Notes: generated from the letters alone by a model not told the origin. DNA of 64,000 nucleotides from CAVVFX01 sp963747535 (GCA_963747535.1 CAVVFX010000017.1:868001-932000), one strand, 5' to 3'. Counted from the first letter of the stretch, positions 33,889 to 42,804 are shown. Translations and numbers: made by a program.

Positions 33889-35207
33889 GGCTTGACGACT
33901 CCGCCATCCATGGTGCGATCCGTCTTGTAGGCCCCTCCGTTGCGAATGGGACCCAGCGGATATTTTGCCGTCAACTCCTCGTTGATGTCGAGTCCGAGGC
34001 CGGGCTTTCCGCTACCGTACAGATAGCCTTTGCGAATTTCTCCCATGCCTGGAAACATTTCGTGTACGACGGGCGGGAAATGATTTTCCTCCTGGATGCC
34101 GAAATTCGAACTCGAAATGTCGATATGGTAGCTGGCGATCTGGTTGACGGGATCGTTTTCGCCGCCTTCCTGGAAGGCGGTCTTCACGCCGAAAATCTCG
34201 CCGAGTGTGACGAGTTTGCGGAGGGGTGTGATACCGCCGGTGGCGGCGACGCGGCACCGCATGAAGTCGATGAGGCGATCGGTGACCAATGGGATGACTT
34301 CGTAAGGATGGGAAAAGACCTCGCCGACAGCCTGCGGAGTAGAACAGATCTGGCGAATGTTGCGATAGTAGGAAAGCTGTTCAGGCGGCAGGATGTCCTC
34401 GACGAAGAACATCTGGTAGGGCTGCAAACGGCGCGCCAGTTCGACCGCGTTCATTCCAGTCATATGCGAGTGGACGTCGTGCAGCAATTTGGGACCGAAT
34501 CCGGCCTTAGACCGAAGGTAGTCGAAGACGGGGGGAATCGTATCGACATACAATTCCTCATCCCAAGCCGGCCCCTGGTAGCCCGTTTCGGGGCGGCTAC
34601 CCTGCCCCGCCGGAACGAATCCGCCGCCGCCGTAGCCGCCTTCCCCATATTGAATGCGGACGTGGCGGAAGCCGTTGGCGAGCGACTTTTGCAGGGTGTC
34701 GAGGCATTCCTCTTTGGTCTTGCCGCCCTGATGATCGTATACGGGAACGGCGTCGTGGGCTTTGCCCCCCAGCATTTCATAGACCGGCATCCCTGCCCGT
34801 TTCCCTTTGATGTCCCAGAGGGCCATGTCCATCGCGGAGAGCACGTTGTTATTTACCGGACCGTTTCTCCAGTAAGTGCGCATCTGGGCGGATTGCCAGA
34901 GATCTTCGATCCGGTCGGGATCCTTGCCGATCAGCCAGGGCTTGAGGTGCTGTTCGAGTGCCGCGACGACGGCCATGGTTTCGTAGTTATTGTTGGCCGA
35001 CCCGATCCCATAGAGACCCGGCTCGCTGGTGATGACTTTCAGAAAGATCCATCGATAGTTGCGGCCTCCGCTCGTGGTGATTATCTTGACATCTTTGACC
35101 GTGAGTGGCGGGAGCCCGTTTGACCTTTGTGCGACCTCCTGGGCAGCGGCGACGGGGATGAGGGGGATCGATCCCAGCCCTGCCTCGAAGAACTTTCTGC
35201 GATTCAT
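33885..35207 (-). CDS. Enolase-superfamily sugar-acid dehydratase, mannonate-dehydratase-like
   Basis: 440 residues. MNRRKFFEAGLGSIPLIPVAAAQ resembles a Tat or Sec signal, unusual for a normally cytoplasmic enzyme. The capping domain (SAMDMALWDIKGKRAGMPVYEMLGG) and barrel are clear. Metal-ligand strands include LLHDVHSHMTG (Asp and a His two residues on, as in the ManD subgroup), FFVEDILPPEQ (Glu) and PQAVGEVF (Glu). The ManD-like subgroup dehydrates D-mannonate or D-gluconate, often with low activity, and the substrate here cannot be fixed. It is the first gene of the operon with PSD1, DUF1501 and a serine hydrolase, all probably exported, which suggests periplasmic processing of a sugar acid or its polymer. 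Confidence 0.88.
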   Translation of the reverse strand: MNRRKFFEAGLGSIPLIPVAAAQEVAQRSNGLPPLTVKDVKIITTSGGRNYRWIFLKVITSEPGLYGIGSANNNYETMAVVAALEQHLKPWLIGKDPDRIEDLWQSAQMRTYWRNGPVNNNVLSAMDMALWDIKGKRAGMPVYEMLGGKAHDAVPVYDHQGGKTKEECLDTLQKSLANGFRHVRIQYGEGGYGGGGFVPAGQGSRPETGYQGPAWDEELYVDTIPPVFDYLRSKAGFGPKLLHDVHSHMTGMNAVELARRLQPYQMFFVEDILPPEQLSYYRNIRQICSTPQAVGEVFSHPYEVIPLVTDRLIDFMRCRVAATGGITPLRKLVTLGEIFGVKTAFQEGGENDPVNQIASYHIDISSSNFGIQEENHFPPVVHEMFPGMGEIRKGYLYGSGKPGLGLDINEELTAKYPLGPIRNGGAYKTDRTMDGGVVKP

Positions 35208-35338
35208 CTCCGAATGACTCCTACGGGGTTTGTGTTTCCTGACGATACTTCACTTGCGATGCCGTCAGCAAGGTTATACGTTCGGCGGCCATATATAAGG
35301 CGTTTTCAATGCGTTATGCATACGTTAGAAAATCGGTT
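35208..35338. promoter_or_regulatory. Promoter region of the dehydratase-PSD1-DUF1501 operon with ACGTTA motif
   Basis: This 131-base AT-richer gap lies between the start of the reverse-strand operon and the end of the upstream membrane protein gene. It contains ATACGTTAG (35320-35328) and ATACGTTCG just upstream, around an ATGCAT palindrome, similar to the palindromes at 40371 and 41857. No clear -35/-10 pair was fixed. Confidence 0.35.
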
Positions 35339-36706
35339 CTAACCTTTGTCAGGAAGGACGTGAAACGCGATGACGTCGAACGTGTTGAAGGAACCGGCTA
35401 ACGTCGATACTTGCAAAAGAATCTCGAAGTGACGAGTGGGGCCCGTTGGATCAATGCCGTGGTTCTTCAGGGTCTGAGCCAGGAGTGTGACATTTGTGGC
35501 CAGTTTGCCCGCCGCCTCGGTAGCTTCTGCGTTCGACCCTGCAATCAGAAGGACCTGGCCGGTCTGATTGGGATTGCCGACCAACGCCACGATCGAATAG
35601 GCTTGACCCGTGTCCCATCCTCCCGCCGTCGGGACATACGTGGAAGACTCTTCTTTCCGGGGGCGCTTGTTGCGAATGAACTCCTGCTTCCGCGCTTCGT
35701 CGAACTCGAAACTGAAATCCAGCTGGTTCTGGAACAGACCGACCCAAGGATTGGAACGCGGGCTCCCCAGGATGACGAAGTTATCTTCGGTCTTGAAATC
35801 CGCCAGGTGCAAACTTCGCGCCGTGTGGACTTCCATGTCCCGCGCGGCAACGGGGACGCCGAGACTCGAGATCCGCAATAGAACAGCGGCGTCGACGGCA
35901 GCCACGGTTGCGCCTCGGAAAGCTCCGGACTGCCGGATCCACTGCAGTTCGGGTTTCGGGGGAAGCGGTGTTGGCCAGTAGTTCTGGTTGGCGTAATCCG
36001 ATACGGACAAATTAAAGCCCGACACCTTCTGAATCGTCACAATTTCGGGATCGCAGAAGACGAGATGCGTGTGGCGATTGGATTGGAACAGCGCAGACCA
36101 TGGCAGGAGGCGTTCAGCGGAGGGCCCGGCGGTGGTCAGACGATGAGTTGCCCACAGCCAGACGAGGACACTAACGCAGGCCGACGCGACGATACACCAG
36201 AGGAGCGTCCTCGCGGATTTGCGTGGCACAATTTCGGTGCGCAGCGGCTTTTGCTCGCTGACTGGAGGCAGGACAAAAGGCTCGGCGGCTTCCGGAGAGG
36301 GACGCACCTCAGACGCCGGTATTCTCTGGAATTCCGGGATATACGATCCTGGTGGAAGGTCGATGCGGAACTCCGAACCCGAATCGACTTCTGCATAATA
36401 CTGCAAAAGCCGCTTGCGGACGTCACAGGCCGTAACCCGGACAATGGCATCGTCAGCGGTGTTGTAGGAAGGCGGACGATCGAATAATTTGATACCGAGA
36501 TTGCGTTCTTTCAGATCGCTAAAGTGACCGTCAAGAGCATTTTCGACGACGAATTGAAGGAATTGCTGGCTGCGGCGGCTACCTTTAAATGCAGGGCTGG
36601 TAATGATCCGGTGGACGTGAGACTTGAACGCGGAGGAGTGAGGCGCTAATTCGACCACTTTTGAGATCGCGTAAGTTTGAAAAACGTGAGTTGCTTTGCC
36701 CGGCAT
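35339..36706 (-). CDS. Single-pass membrane protein with putative N-terminal DNA-binding domain (paralogue A)
   Basis: 455 residues in three parts. Residues 24-105 form a cytoplasmic domain (RIITSPAFKGSRRSQQFLQF; LKERNLGIKLFDRPPSYNTA; VRVTACDVRKRLLQYY), common at the N-terminus of acidobacterial membrane proteins and looking like a modified winged helix. One membrane segment spans 166-186, after which a 265-residue extracytoplasmic domain contains DNFVILGSPRSNPWVGLFQNQLDF and a late GNPNQTGQVLLIAGSNAEATEAA. No characterised family is known to me. A one-component transmembrane regulator (as CadC/ToxR) is the best guess. It ends the second PSD1-DUF1501 operon on the same strand, 60 bases after DUF1501, and has a divergent paralogue at 40454. 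Confidence 0.8.
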   Translation of the reverse strand: MPGKATHVFQTYAISKVVELAPHSSAFKSHVHRIITSPAFKGSRRSQQFLQFVVENALDGHFSDLKERNLGIKLFDRPPSYNTADDAIVRVTACDVRKRLLQYYAEVDSGSEFRIDLPPGSYIPEFQRIPASEVRPSPEAAEPFVLPPVSEQKPLRTEIVPRKSARTLLWCIVASACVSVLVWLWATHRLTTAGPSAERLLPWSALFQSNRHTHLVFCDPEIVTIQKVSGFNLSVSDYANQNYWPTPLPPKPELQWIRQSGAFRGATVAAVDAAVLLRISSLGVPVAARDMEVHTARSLHLADFKTEDNFVILGSPRSNPWVGLFQNQLDFSFEFDEARKQEFIRNKRPRKEESSTYVPTAGGWDTGQAYSIVALVGNPNQTGQVLLIAGSNAEATEAAGKLATNVTLLAQTLKNHGIDPTGPTRHFEILLQVSTLAGSFNTFDVIAFHVLPDKG

Positions 36707-36766
36707 GGGGACATCCCTGATGAGCGAAGCATATCACAGCACTTGCCAGTCCGGCAGATCGGCCCA

Positions 36767-38164
36767 TTATGCAAGAATCTGCCGGATCGGTCCATCACCT
36801 TCTTCAATCAAGTGGAAATTCCGCCCGTTGAACCGGTAATCCATCTTGGTGTAGTCAAGACCCATTTGATTGACAATCGTCGCGTGAATATCACTGCAGT
36901 AATGGCGGTTTTCGACCGCCTTATAACCGACCTCATCCGTGGCTCCGTGAACCGTGCCTCCCTTAATCCCCCCTCCCGCAAACCACGAGGTGTAGCCCAT
37001 GGCGTTATGGTCGCGACCCTTGTCATCATGCTGCGACCACGGCGTGCGGCCGAATTCTGTCGTCCACACGACCATTGTGCCATCCAGCATTCCCCGGCCC
37101 TTGAGGTCCTTGATCAGTCCAGCGATGGGCTTGTCGGTCGCGCGGCAGAGCGGCTCGTGAGTGGCCATGTCGACGTGCGCATCCCAGGACCCGTTGCCGC
37201 CACCGGCGTGACAGATCTGGATGAAGCGAACGCCCTTTTCCACCATGCGGCGCGCCAGCAGGAGTTGGCGGCCGAAGTCGGCGGTCTCCTTTTCGCCGAT
37301 GCCGTAAAGGTCGAGGGTGCTCTTGGGTTCATCGTCGAAATTAACCAGCGGGGGCGCGGAGACCTGCATCCTGGCTGCGAGTTCGTAGGCTTTCAACCTT
37401 GCCGCGATGTCGCTATTGAGCGCGTACTCCTCACGGAATTCCTGATTCAACTTGGCGAGCGTCTGCATCTGGCGATCGCGTTCGGCTTTGCTGAGGTCCT
37501 TGGGCGGATTGAGATCGCGAATGGGTGTGTCTCCGGTTTGAAATGGCGTCGCGGCGAAGGTGGCTCCGAGGATACCGCCGCTTAGTTGCACCGAAGAAGA
37601 CGGACGCCCCATGTTCACGAACGTCGGCAGGTTTTTATTGGCGGAGCCCAGCGCGTAGGACACCCAACTGCCGAGCGTCGGGTAGTCGAATTGACGGCCG
37701 CGATGCGCTGTGGTGGTCTCGATCACCGCCGGGAAATGATTGGTCTCGTGCGACCAGAAGGACCGCACCACGGCGATCTCGTCGATCACCCCGCCGACAT
37801 TCGGGAACAGGTCGGAGACCGGGATGCCGGATTGTCCGTACTTCTTGAAGGTGTGCCGGCAGGGAATCACAGGGCGCTTGCGGGGTGCAAGATTGTCTCC
37901 GAATCCGATTGCATCCATGATCATGCCTGCATACTTATTGTCTTTTGGATCGAAGGTGTCGATATGGCTGGCGCCCCCGCACATAAACAGCAGGATGACG
38001 GAGTTCGCCTTGCGAGGCAGCGTCTGCGCATCGGCGAGGCCCTGCACTTTGCCGCCGTTTTTGTCGTCGTCGGCCCACATTGCACCGATCGCGGAGCCAA
38101 GCAGGCCAAACCGGTAGAGCGCGTTGCGGCGCGTGATTCTGCCACAGGGAAATTCAGCGTGCAT
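36767..38164 (-). CDS. DUF1501 protein (second copy)
   Basis: 465 residues with a Tat-like start (ITRRNALYRFGLLGSAIGAMW). The family core is present: VILLFMCGGASHIDTFDPKDN, GIPVSDLFPNVGGVIDEIAVVRS, HFPAVIETTTAHRG, LGSWVSYALGSANKNLPTFV, GVRFIQICHAGGGNGSWDAH, VVWTTEFGRTPWSQ, and GRDHNAMGYTSWFAGGG. It is clearly diverged from the copy at 30065, so this is not a recent duplication. The start overlaps the end of the second PSD1 gene by 11 bases. No activity is established for the family; co-occurrence with PSD1 indicates a joint periplasmic function. Confidence 0.93.
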   Translation of the reverse strand: MHAEFPCGRITRRNALYRFGLLGSAIGAMWADDDKNGGKVQGLADAQTLPRKANSVILLFMCGGASHIDTFDPKDNKYAGMIMDAIGFGDNLAPRKRPVIPCRHTFKKYGQSGIPVSDLFPNVGGVIDEIAVVRSFWSHETNHFPAVIETTTAHRGRQFDYPTLGSWVSYALGSANKNLPTFVNMGRPSSSVQLSGGILGATFAATPFQTGDTPIRDLNPPKDLSKAERDRQMQTLAKLNQEFREEYALNSDIAARLKAYELAARMQVSAPPLVNFDDEPKSTLDLYGIGEKETADFGRQLLLARRMVEKGVRFIQICHAGGGNGSWDAHVDMATHEPLCRATDKPIAGLIKDLKGRGMLDGTMVVWTTEFGRTPWSQHDDKGRDHNAMGYTSWFAGGGIKGGTVHGATDEVGYKAVENRHYCSDIHATIVNQMGLDYTKMDYRFNGRNFHLIEEGDGPIRQILA

Positions 38165-40322
38165 ATGAAAACTCGTCCAGATTGAACAGCAGCCAGGTGA
38201 AACCCTTCAGTTGCGCGGGATCACGGTTGATGTACGTCATTGCCGTATCTTTCTCCGTGGGTGACGGAGAGCGCGCGATCGCAATTCGATAGCCCAAGTC
38301 GATGGCCTTGGCGATGTCACCATCGGACTCCTTACGCAGACGGTCGGCGAACTTGGCGGCAGCCTCGATCACCAACTTGTCATTCATCAGGAAGAGGCTT
38401 TGCGGAGCTGTGACGGTGCGCGTGCGTTCAGGACACGGAGCCCTGCCGTCATCGACATCGAACGCCTGCAAAAAATTCGGCATCACGTCCAGGCTCTGAT
38501 GATATCCGCGCTGGATATAGATGCCGCGGCGCTCGATGCCTTTCGACTTGGCTTCCATTTCCTCGGCTTGAGGGCCGCCGCGGCGGCGTCCTTCTTCGCC
38601 CGCCACGGCAAACGATTTTCCGCCAACTGTCGGATCAAGAGTCTGTGAGGCCGAGAAAATCGAGTCCCAAATCGTCTCTGCGTCGAGGCGCAGCAACGGG
38701 AATTCCCACAGCATAGTGTCGGTGGGATCGATTTGCCGGTCCTGCGACACGAGCTGCGGATCCGCGTTCGACGACATCTTATAAGTGTCGGACATGACGA
38801 TCAGCTTGTTGATCGCTTTCATGCTGAAACCCTTAGCCACGAATTCCGCGGCCAACCAGTCGAGCAGTTCCGGATTGGTGGGAAGGCCGCCGAGCAAACC
38901 AAAATCGCTCGGGTTCGGCTGCAAACCTTTACCGAAATGCCAGCCCCAAAGGCGGTTCACCGCTACCCGCGCAAATAGCGGGTTTTCGGGCGCGACCAAC
39001 CACTCAGCGAAGGTTTCGCGGCGTCCGTCGCGGAATTCGGTGCCCTTGGGTTCAAATGGAAAACCCGGTTGCACGGGGTGGTCTTTCTCGGGCTGGGTCG
39101 GCTCACCGTTGGTGAGGATGTAGCTCGGTTCTTTCAACCGCGCCGAATCTTCTTCGACCATCCAGAACTCGGGGAGGCTCGCCGGCGGACGAATCGCATC
39201 CGCCGCTTTGCGCAGTTCGTTATAGCGCTTGAGCAGGTCGGGCGGCATGTAAGGTTTCAAACCGGAATTCATCACCTTGAAGACGACGTGATAGTCGTCC
39301 GCGATTTTCTGCTCGGCGGCGGTGCGCTGTTTCTCCGGCTTGCGGAACACCGCCTGCACATCCGGCGTGAGGGCGCTCATCAACTGTTCAAACAGCTTTG
39401 CTTTATAAGGCGCGATAAGATCCTCGACCTGTTTCTCGGCGGCGTTCTTTTTGACCTCGTATGCGGAGTAACTCTGGTCGTAATTCAGCGTCTCCTGCGC
39501 GGTTGCGAGCCGGACTCTTTTAACCACCAGGGGCTCGAATAATGCCCGCATTGCGTAGAAATCCTGACGCGAAATCGGGTCAAATTTATGGTCATGACAC
39601 TTCGCACATCCGACGGTAAGGCCCATGAACGCGGTAGATACCGTTTCGACCGCTGAGGTGGGCAGTTCCTGCAGATCCTGGCCGTCGCGGACCACTTGTC
39701 CGCGCGCCAGAAAGCCCAGGGCAAACAGGTCATAGGGCCGGGGAAGAGCGCGCCGCCGATTCCCGTTTTCGTTGATGCTGGTGTACTCGCCGTCACGGTA
39801 CCCGGTCAACTGAGCGCGTACAAACTTATCGTATGGGAGGTCTTCGTTTAAGGCGGTGATTACCCAATCACGCCAGTAATGGATTCCGGAAGCCGCTGCC
39901 ATAGTGTCATCGATATCGGCGTACCGCAGAACATCGAGCCAGTGTCGCGCGTATCGGACGCCGTGCTGCTTACTCGCAAGAAGGCGGTCGACCACCTTTT
40001 CATAGGCGCCGGGGGTCGCGTCGGCGGCGAACGCTTCCTGCTCTGCCGGGGTTGGCGGGATTCCGATCAGATCGAGATAGACCCGCCGGAGGAGGGTCGT
40101 TTTGTCGGCAGGGGCCGCGGACCGCAGACCTTTGTCTTTGAGCTTCGCGGCGATGAATGCGTCGATCGGGTTGCCGGCCTCGGTGAGTCCGGCGGGTACC
40201 TGCGGGCGCTGCACCGGTTTGAGGTACCAGAGATTGGTATTTCGCGCCGGCGTGGCGCACCACTGAATCGCCGGTAATGCGAGCCCGGCCAGCAGGCGCA
40301 GCAGAAGCTGTCTCGTTTGCAT
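38154..40322 (-). CDS. DUF1549/DUF1553 protein (second PSD1 copy, without N-terminal haem domain)
   Basis: 722 residues from ATG 40322 (AAAGGAG seven bases upstream), with a short signal segment. DUF1549 (NPIDAFIAAKLKDKGL; VYLDLIGIPPTPAEQEAF; ARHWLDVLRYADIDD), a single CxxCH in VGCAKCHDHKFDPISRQDFY (about 235-242) and DUF1553 (FAEWLVAPENPLFARVAVNRLWGWHFG; NPSDFGLLGGLPTNPELLDWLA) are present. Unlike the copy at 31483 it lacks the N-terminal CxxCH domain, so it would bind at most one haem c. First gene of the operon with DUF1501 and membrane protein A; its promoter region is shared with the divergent membrane protein B. Confidence 0.92.
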   Translation of the reverse strand: MQTRQLLLRLLAGLALPAIQWCATPARNTNLWYLKPVQRPQVPAGLTEAGNPIDAFIAAKLKDKGLRSAAPADKTTLLRRVYLDLIGIPPTPAEQEAFAADATPGAYEKVVDRLLASKQHGVRYARHWLDVLRYADIDDTMAAASGIHYWRDWVITALNEDLPYDKFVRAQLTGYRDGEYTSINENGNRRRALPRPYDLFALGFLARGQVVRDGQDLQELPTSAVETVSTAFMGLTVGCAKCHDHKFDPISRQDFYAMRALFEPLVVKRVRLATAQETLNYDQSYSAYEVKKNAAEKQVEDLIAPYKAKLFEQLMSALTPDVQAVFRKPEKQRTAAEQKIADDYHVVFKVMNSGLKPYMPPDLLKRYNELRKAADAIRPPASLPEFWMVEEDSARLKEPSYILTNGEPTQPEKDHPVQPGFPFEPKGTEFRDGRRETFAEWLVAPENPLFARVAVNRLWGWHFGKGLQPNPSDFGLLGGLPTNPELLDWLAAEFVAKGFSMKAINKLIVMSDTYKMSSNADPQLVSQDRQIDPTDTMLWEFPLLRLDAETIWDSIFSASQTLDPTVGGKSFAVAGEEGRRRGGPQAEEMEAKSKGIERRGIYIQRGYHQSLDVMPNFLQAFDVDDGRAPCPERTRTVTAPQSLFLMNDKLVIEAAAKFADRLRKESDGDIAKAIDLGYRIAIARSPSPTEKDTAMTYINRDPAQLKGFTWLLFNLDEFSYAR

Positions 40323-40370
40323 AGACTCTCCTTTTATACTTCGCAAACGGTCCGGCCAACAAGGTCAAGA

Positions 40371-40384
40371 ACGTTAGCTAACGT
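40371..40384. promoter_or_regulatory. Perfect 14-bp palindrome between divergent genes
   Basis: ACGTTAGCTAACGT is self-complementary over all 14 bases and lies 49 bases upstream of the second PSD1 start and 70 bases before the start chosen for paralogue B. The same half-site ACGTTAG recurs at 41857 and 35322. A dimeric regulator encoded by the flanking membrane proteins is the obvious candidate; not demonstrated. Confidence 0.55.
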
Positions 40385-40453
40385 ACCTCGATATCATTGA
40401 AAACACTTGAGGAGCCGATTTCGGTACCTTTGCGCAGGCAAATTCCTTATGAT

Positions 40454-41806
40454 ATGCTCCCAGCAGTTAAGTCAGGTTCAGTCATCGTGCCAGGCAGGTC
40501 CAGTCAAGTTAATAAATCCGCCGCGATTTCCAAAGCCATGGAAGTCCAGCCCTACTCAGACGCCGTACGGGATCATGTTCAACAGATCTCGGCCAGCGCG
40601 GAGTTCAAGAATAGCGGACGCAGTCGCGAATTCCTCGTCGTGATCGTTGAAAAGGCCCTGGCCGGGCGTTTCGACGAGTTGAAAGAGCGCGTCCTCGGGG
40701 TTGAGCTCTTCGATCGGGCGACTGCGTACGATACGGCTGAAGATGCTATCGTGCGGGTTACTGCGTGCGACGTGCGTAGGCGACTTGCGCGCTATTACGG
40801 CGCGTCGGGCAAGGCCTCAGAATTGCACGTTTCGATTCCGGTCGGATCTTACATCCCCGAGTTTCACTGGGTTGAGACGATTCCTCCCGCTGATGCGGTA
40901 CCAACGGCTGCGGTTCAAGATGATCTCGCGGTGCCGGAGATTCGGAAATCATGGCTAATACCAAGGTCGTGGATTTTCCTGGCCGCCGGTTTCGTTTTGG
41001 GAATGCTCATTTGGGGCCTTGGCACTCGCCTGCTCGTTGGAAGGAGGAACCAGGAGCTTTTGCCGTGGTCCGCTCTTTTGCAAAAAGGGCGGCGATTGCA
41101 GATCGTAGTCGCCGATACCGAAATCAGCAAAATGCAAATGTTCGGGGGCTACAATTTGTCGCTTTCCGATTATGCAAATCACATCTACCGACCGGCGGAG
41201 ACTTCCATTCCGGCGGACGTAAAAGGACTGCTGGAGACTTTTCGCGGGCAAAGTATGGGTGCGACGGATGTGGCAATTTCGCTCGCGATTTCCCAGCGCG
41301 CTTTTGGGATAGCGCAGCAGGTTTCGATTCTGCCGGCTCGCAGCGTACAGCTAAAGGATTTTCGGACGGACGATAATTTCGTGATCCTGGGCAGTCCGCG
41401 GTCCGATCCGTGGGTGTCGCTTTTCCAGGACCGGCTGGACTTCCAGTTTCTGTACGATGTTTCGAAAGCGATCGAGGTGGTGCACAATCGTAATCCGCGC
41501 CAGGGAGAGCACGAGGTTTACACGCCGAGTGCGAAAGGCTGGGGCACCGGTCAGGCTTTTGGCGTGGTATCTTTCATCGCCAATCCGAATCAGGGCGGAC
41601 ATGCACTTCTGCTTGCCGGGTCGAGCGCAGAGGCCACGGACGCGGCCAGCAAATTCGCGCTCAATCCGGATATGGTCGCGGCGACTCTCAAGGCCAACGG
41701 GATCGCTCCGGGAGGGAACCCCGTTTCGTTTCAGGTGCTATTGGGAGTCAATACCATGGCCGGCTCTGCGAACACGTTTGAAGTGCTGGCGTTCCACCGG
41801 TTATAG
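40454..41806 (+). CDS. Single-pass membrane protein with putative N-terminal DNA-binding domain (paralogue B)
   Basis: 450 residues from ATG 40454; the open frame extends to TTG 40397 and a later ATG at 40538 would cut into the alignment with paralogue A, so the start is uncertain. It has the same three parts as the protein at 35339: an N-terminal domain (SASAEFKNSGRSREFLVVIV; LKERVLGVELFDRATAYDTA; VRVTACDVRRRLARYYG), one membrane segment (SWIFLAAGFVLGMLIWGLGT) and an extracytoplasmic domain with DNFVILGSPRSDPWVSLFQDRLDFQF and GNPNQ-like ANPNQGGHALLLAGSSAEATDAA. It is divergent from the PSD1-DUF1501-A operon. Function unknown; a membrane-bound regulator sensing a periplasmic signal is proposed. 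Confidence 0.78.
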   Translation: MLPAVKSGSVIVPGRSSQVNKSAAISKAMEVQPYSDAVRDHVQQISASAEFKNSGRSREFLVVIVEKALAGRFDELKERVLGVELFDRATAYDTAEDAIVRVTACDVRRRLARYYGASGKASELHVSIPVGSYIPEFHWVETIPPADAVPTAAVQDDLAVPEIRKSWLIPRSWIFLAAGFVLGMLIWGLGTRLLVGRRNQELLPWSALLQKGRRLQIVVADTEISKMQMFGGYNLSLSDYANHIYRPAETSIPADVKGLLETFRGQSMGATDVAISLAISQRAFGIAQQVSILPARSVQLKDFRTDDNFVILGSPRSDPWVSLFQDRLDFQFLYDVSKAIEVVHNRNPRQGEHEVYTPSAKGWGTGQAFGVVSFIANPNQGGHALLLAGSSAEATDAASKFALNPDMVAATLKANGIAPGGNPVSFQVLLGVNTMAGSANTFEVLAFHRL

Positions 41807-41856
41807 GGCTATTCCGCGAGGCCCGGCATACCAGTCGTGGACGAACGCGCGATACA

Positions 41857-41891
41857 ACGTTAGGTTCCCGGTTGCGATACGGTCCTAACGT
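41857..41891. promoter_or_regulatory. Inverted repeat ACGTTAGG...CCTAACGT upstream of the Nif3-like pair
   Basis: ACGTTAGG (41857-41864) and its exact complement CCTAACGT (41884-41891) are separated by 19 bases, and AACGTT (41906-41911) follows. The cluster lies between paralogue B and the first Nif3-like gene (start 41964) and shares its half-site with the palindrome at 40371. Likely an operator. Confidence 0.5.
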
Positions 41892-41963
41892 CTGCGTCTT
41901 TCTTTAACGTTGTCGGCCTTCGACTATCGGTGTATCGTTTGAGAAGCAGTTGAAGAAAATCAA

Positions 41964-42803
41964 ATGACTGGCAGAACCGCCGATCTAATGATGAACGCGG
42001 CTCTCGGACATCCCATGTCCACGGCCATGTACGAAGGACCGTGCGCCGGCAACACCCAAACCCAGGTCACCGGAATCGTGGTCTGCTACGCGCCGACTGT
42101 CGAGATCCTGCGACGTGCGGTTGCGGAAAAGAGAAGCTTCATCGTCAGCCGCGAGCATCCCTTCTACCTCCACGGCGGCTTGAATTACGCCTACACGACC
42201 GGAGGCTTGGAGGCAGCGCTTAAGGATGACCCGGTAGTGAAGGCCAAGCGAGAATTCATCAACGCCAACAAGCTGATGGTCTATCGCTACGGCGCCGCTT
42301 GGGACAATTTTCGGCCGCATGCCCAATCGGCCGCGTTCGCCCGTGCGCTGGGGCTTGCGCCGCATCCATGGGAGCCGACCAATCGCGAGCGCGGAGTTGT
42401 CTGCGATCTTCCGCGAACGACGCTTACGGCACTAGCCAACACGGCCGCGGTGAGGCTGCATGCAAATTCGTGCCGCACCGTCGGCGACCCCTCGACGATC
42501 GTGACGCGAGTAGCGGTGCTGGCAGGCGAGACGGACCCCAAAGAAGCGTTGTCCCAACTTCTCTCCGACCGCTCGATCGATGGACTCATCGCGGGAGGCG
42601 GAGGGGTCGTCGACGAGGTAGACGGTGCGATCTCATGGTTTCAGGACCTGATGGCAACAGGTCGCCGGATCGCAGCGCTCATCGCCGGCTACGGCCCGTC
42701 GCAAGATCCCGGATGCGAGGATCTCGCGCGGTTTGTGAAGACAGTCTTTCCCGACCTTCCGGTAGATTGGTGGCCAGTACATGACCCGAGTTGGATACCG
42801 TGA
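41964..42803 (+). CDS. Nif3-like protein, first of a tandem pair
   Basis: 279 residues. QTQVTGIVVCYAPTVEILRRAVAEKRSFIVSREHPFY corresponds to the start of the Nif3 core (TGI..., then the HxxP metal-binding turn), and FPDLPVDWWPVHDPSWIP aligns with the C-terminus of the next gene. Nif3 family proteins are hexamers with a dinuclear metal site; the activity is poorly defined. The C-terminal His/Glu metal-site segment that reads ISHEGLEEWGM in the neighbour is here IAGYGPSQDPGCED, so part of the metal site appears lost. No signal peptide is seen. The start has only a weak upstream GAAG. One base separates its stop from the next ATG. Confidence 0.7.
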   Translation: MTGRTADLMMNAALGHPMSTAMYEGPCAGNTQTQVTGIVVCYAPTVEILRRAVAEKRSFIVSREHPFYLHGGLNYAYTTGGLEAALKDDPVVKAKREFINANKLMVYRYGAAWDNFRPHAQSAAFARALGLAPHPWEPTNRERGVVCDLPRTTLTALANTAAVRLHANSCRTVGDPSTIVTRVAVLAGETDPKEALSQLLSDRSIDGLIAGGGGVVDEVDGAISWFQDLMATGRRIAALIAGYGPSQDPGCEDLARFVKTVFPDLPVDWWPVHDPSWIP

Positions 42804-42804
42804 T

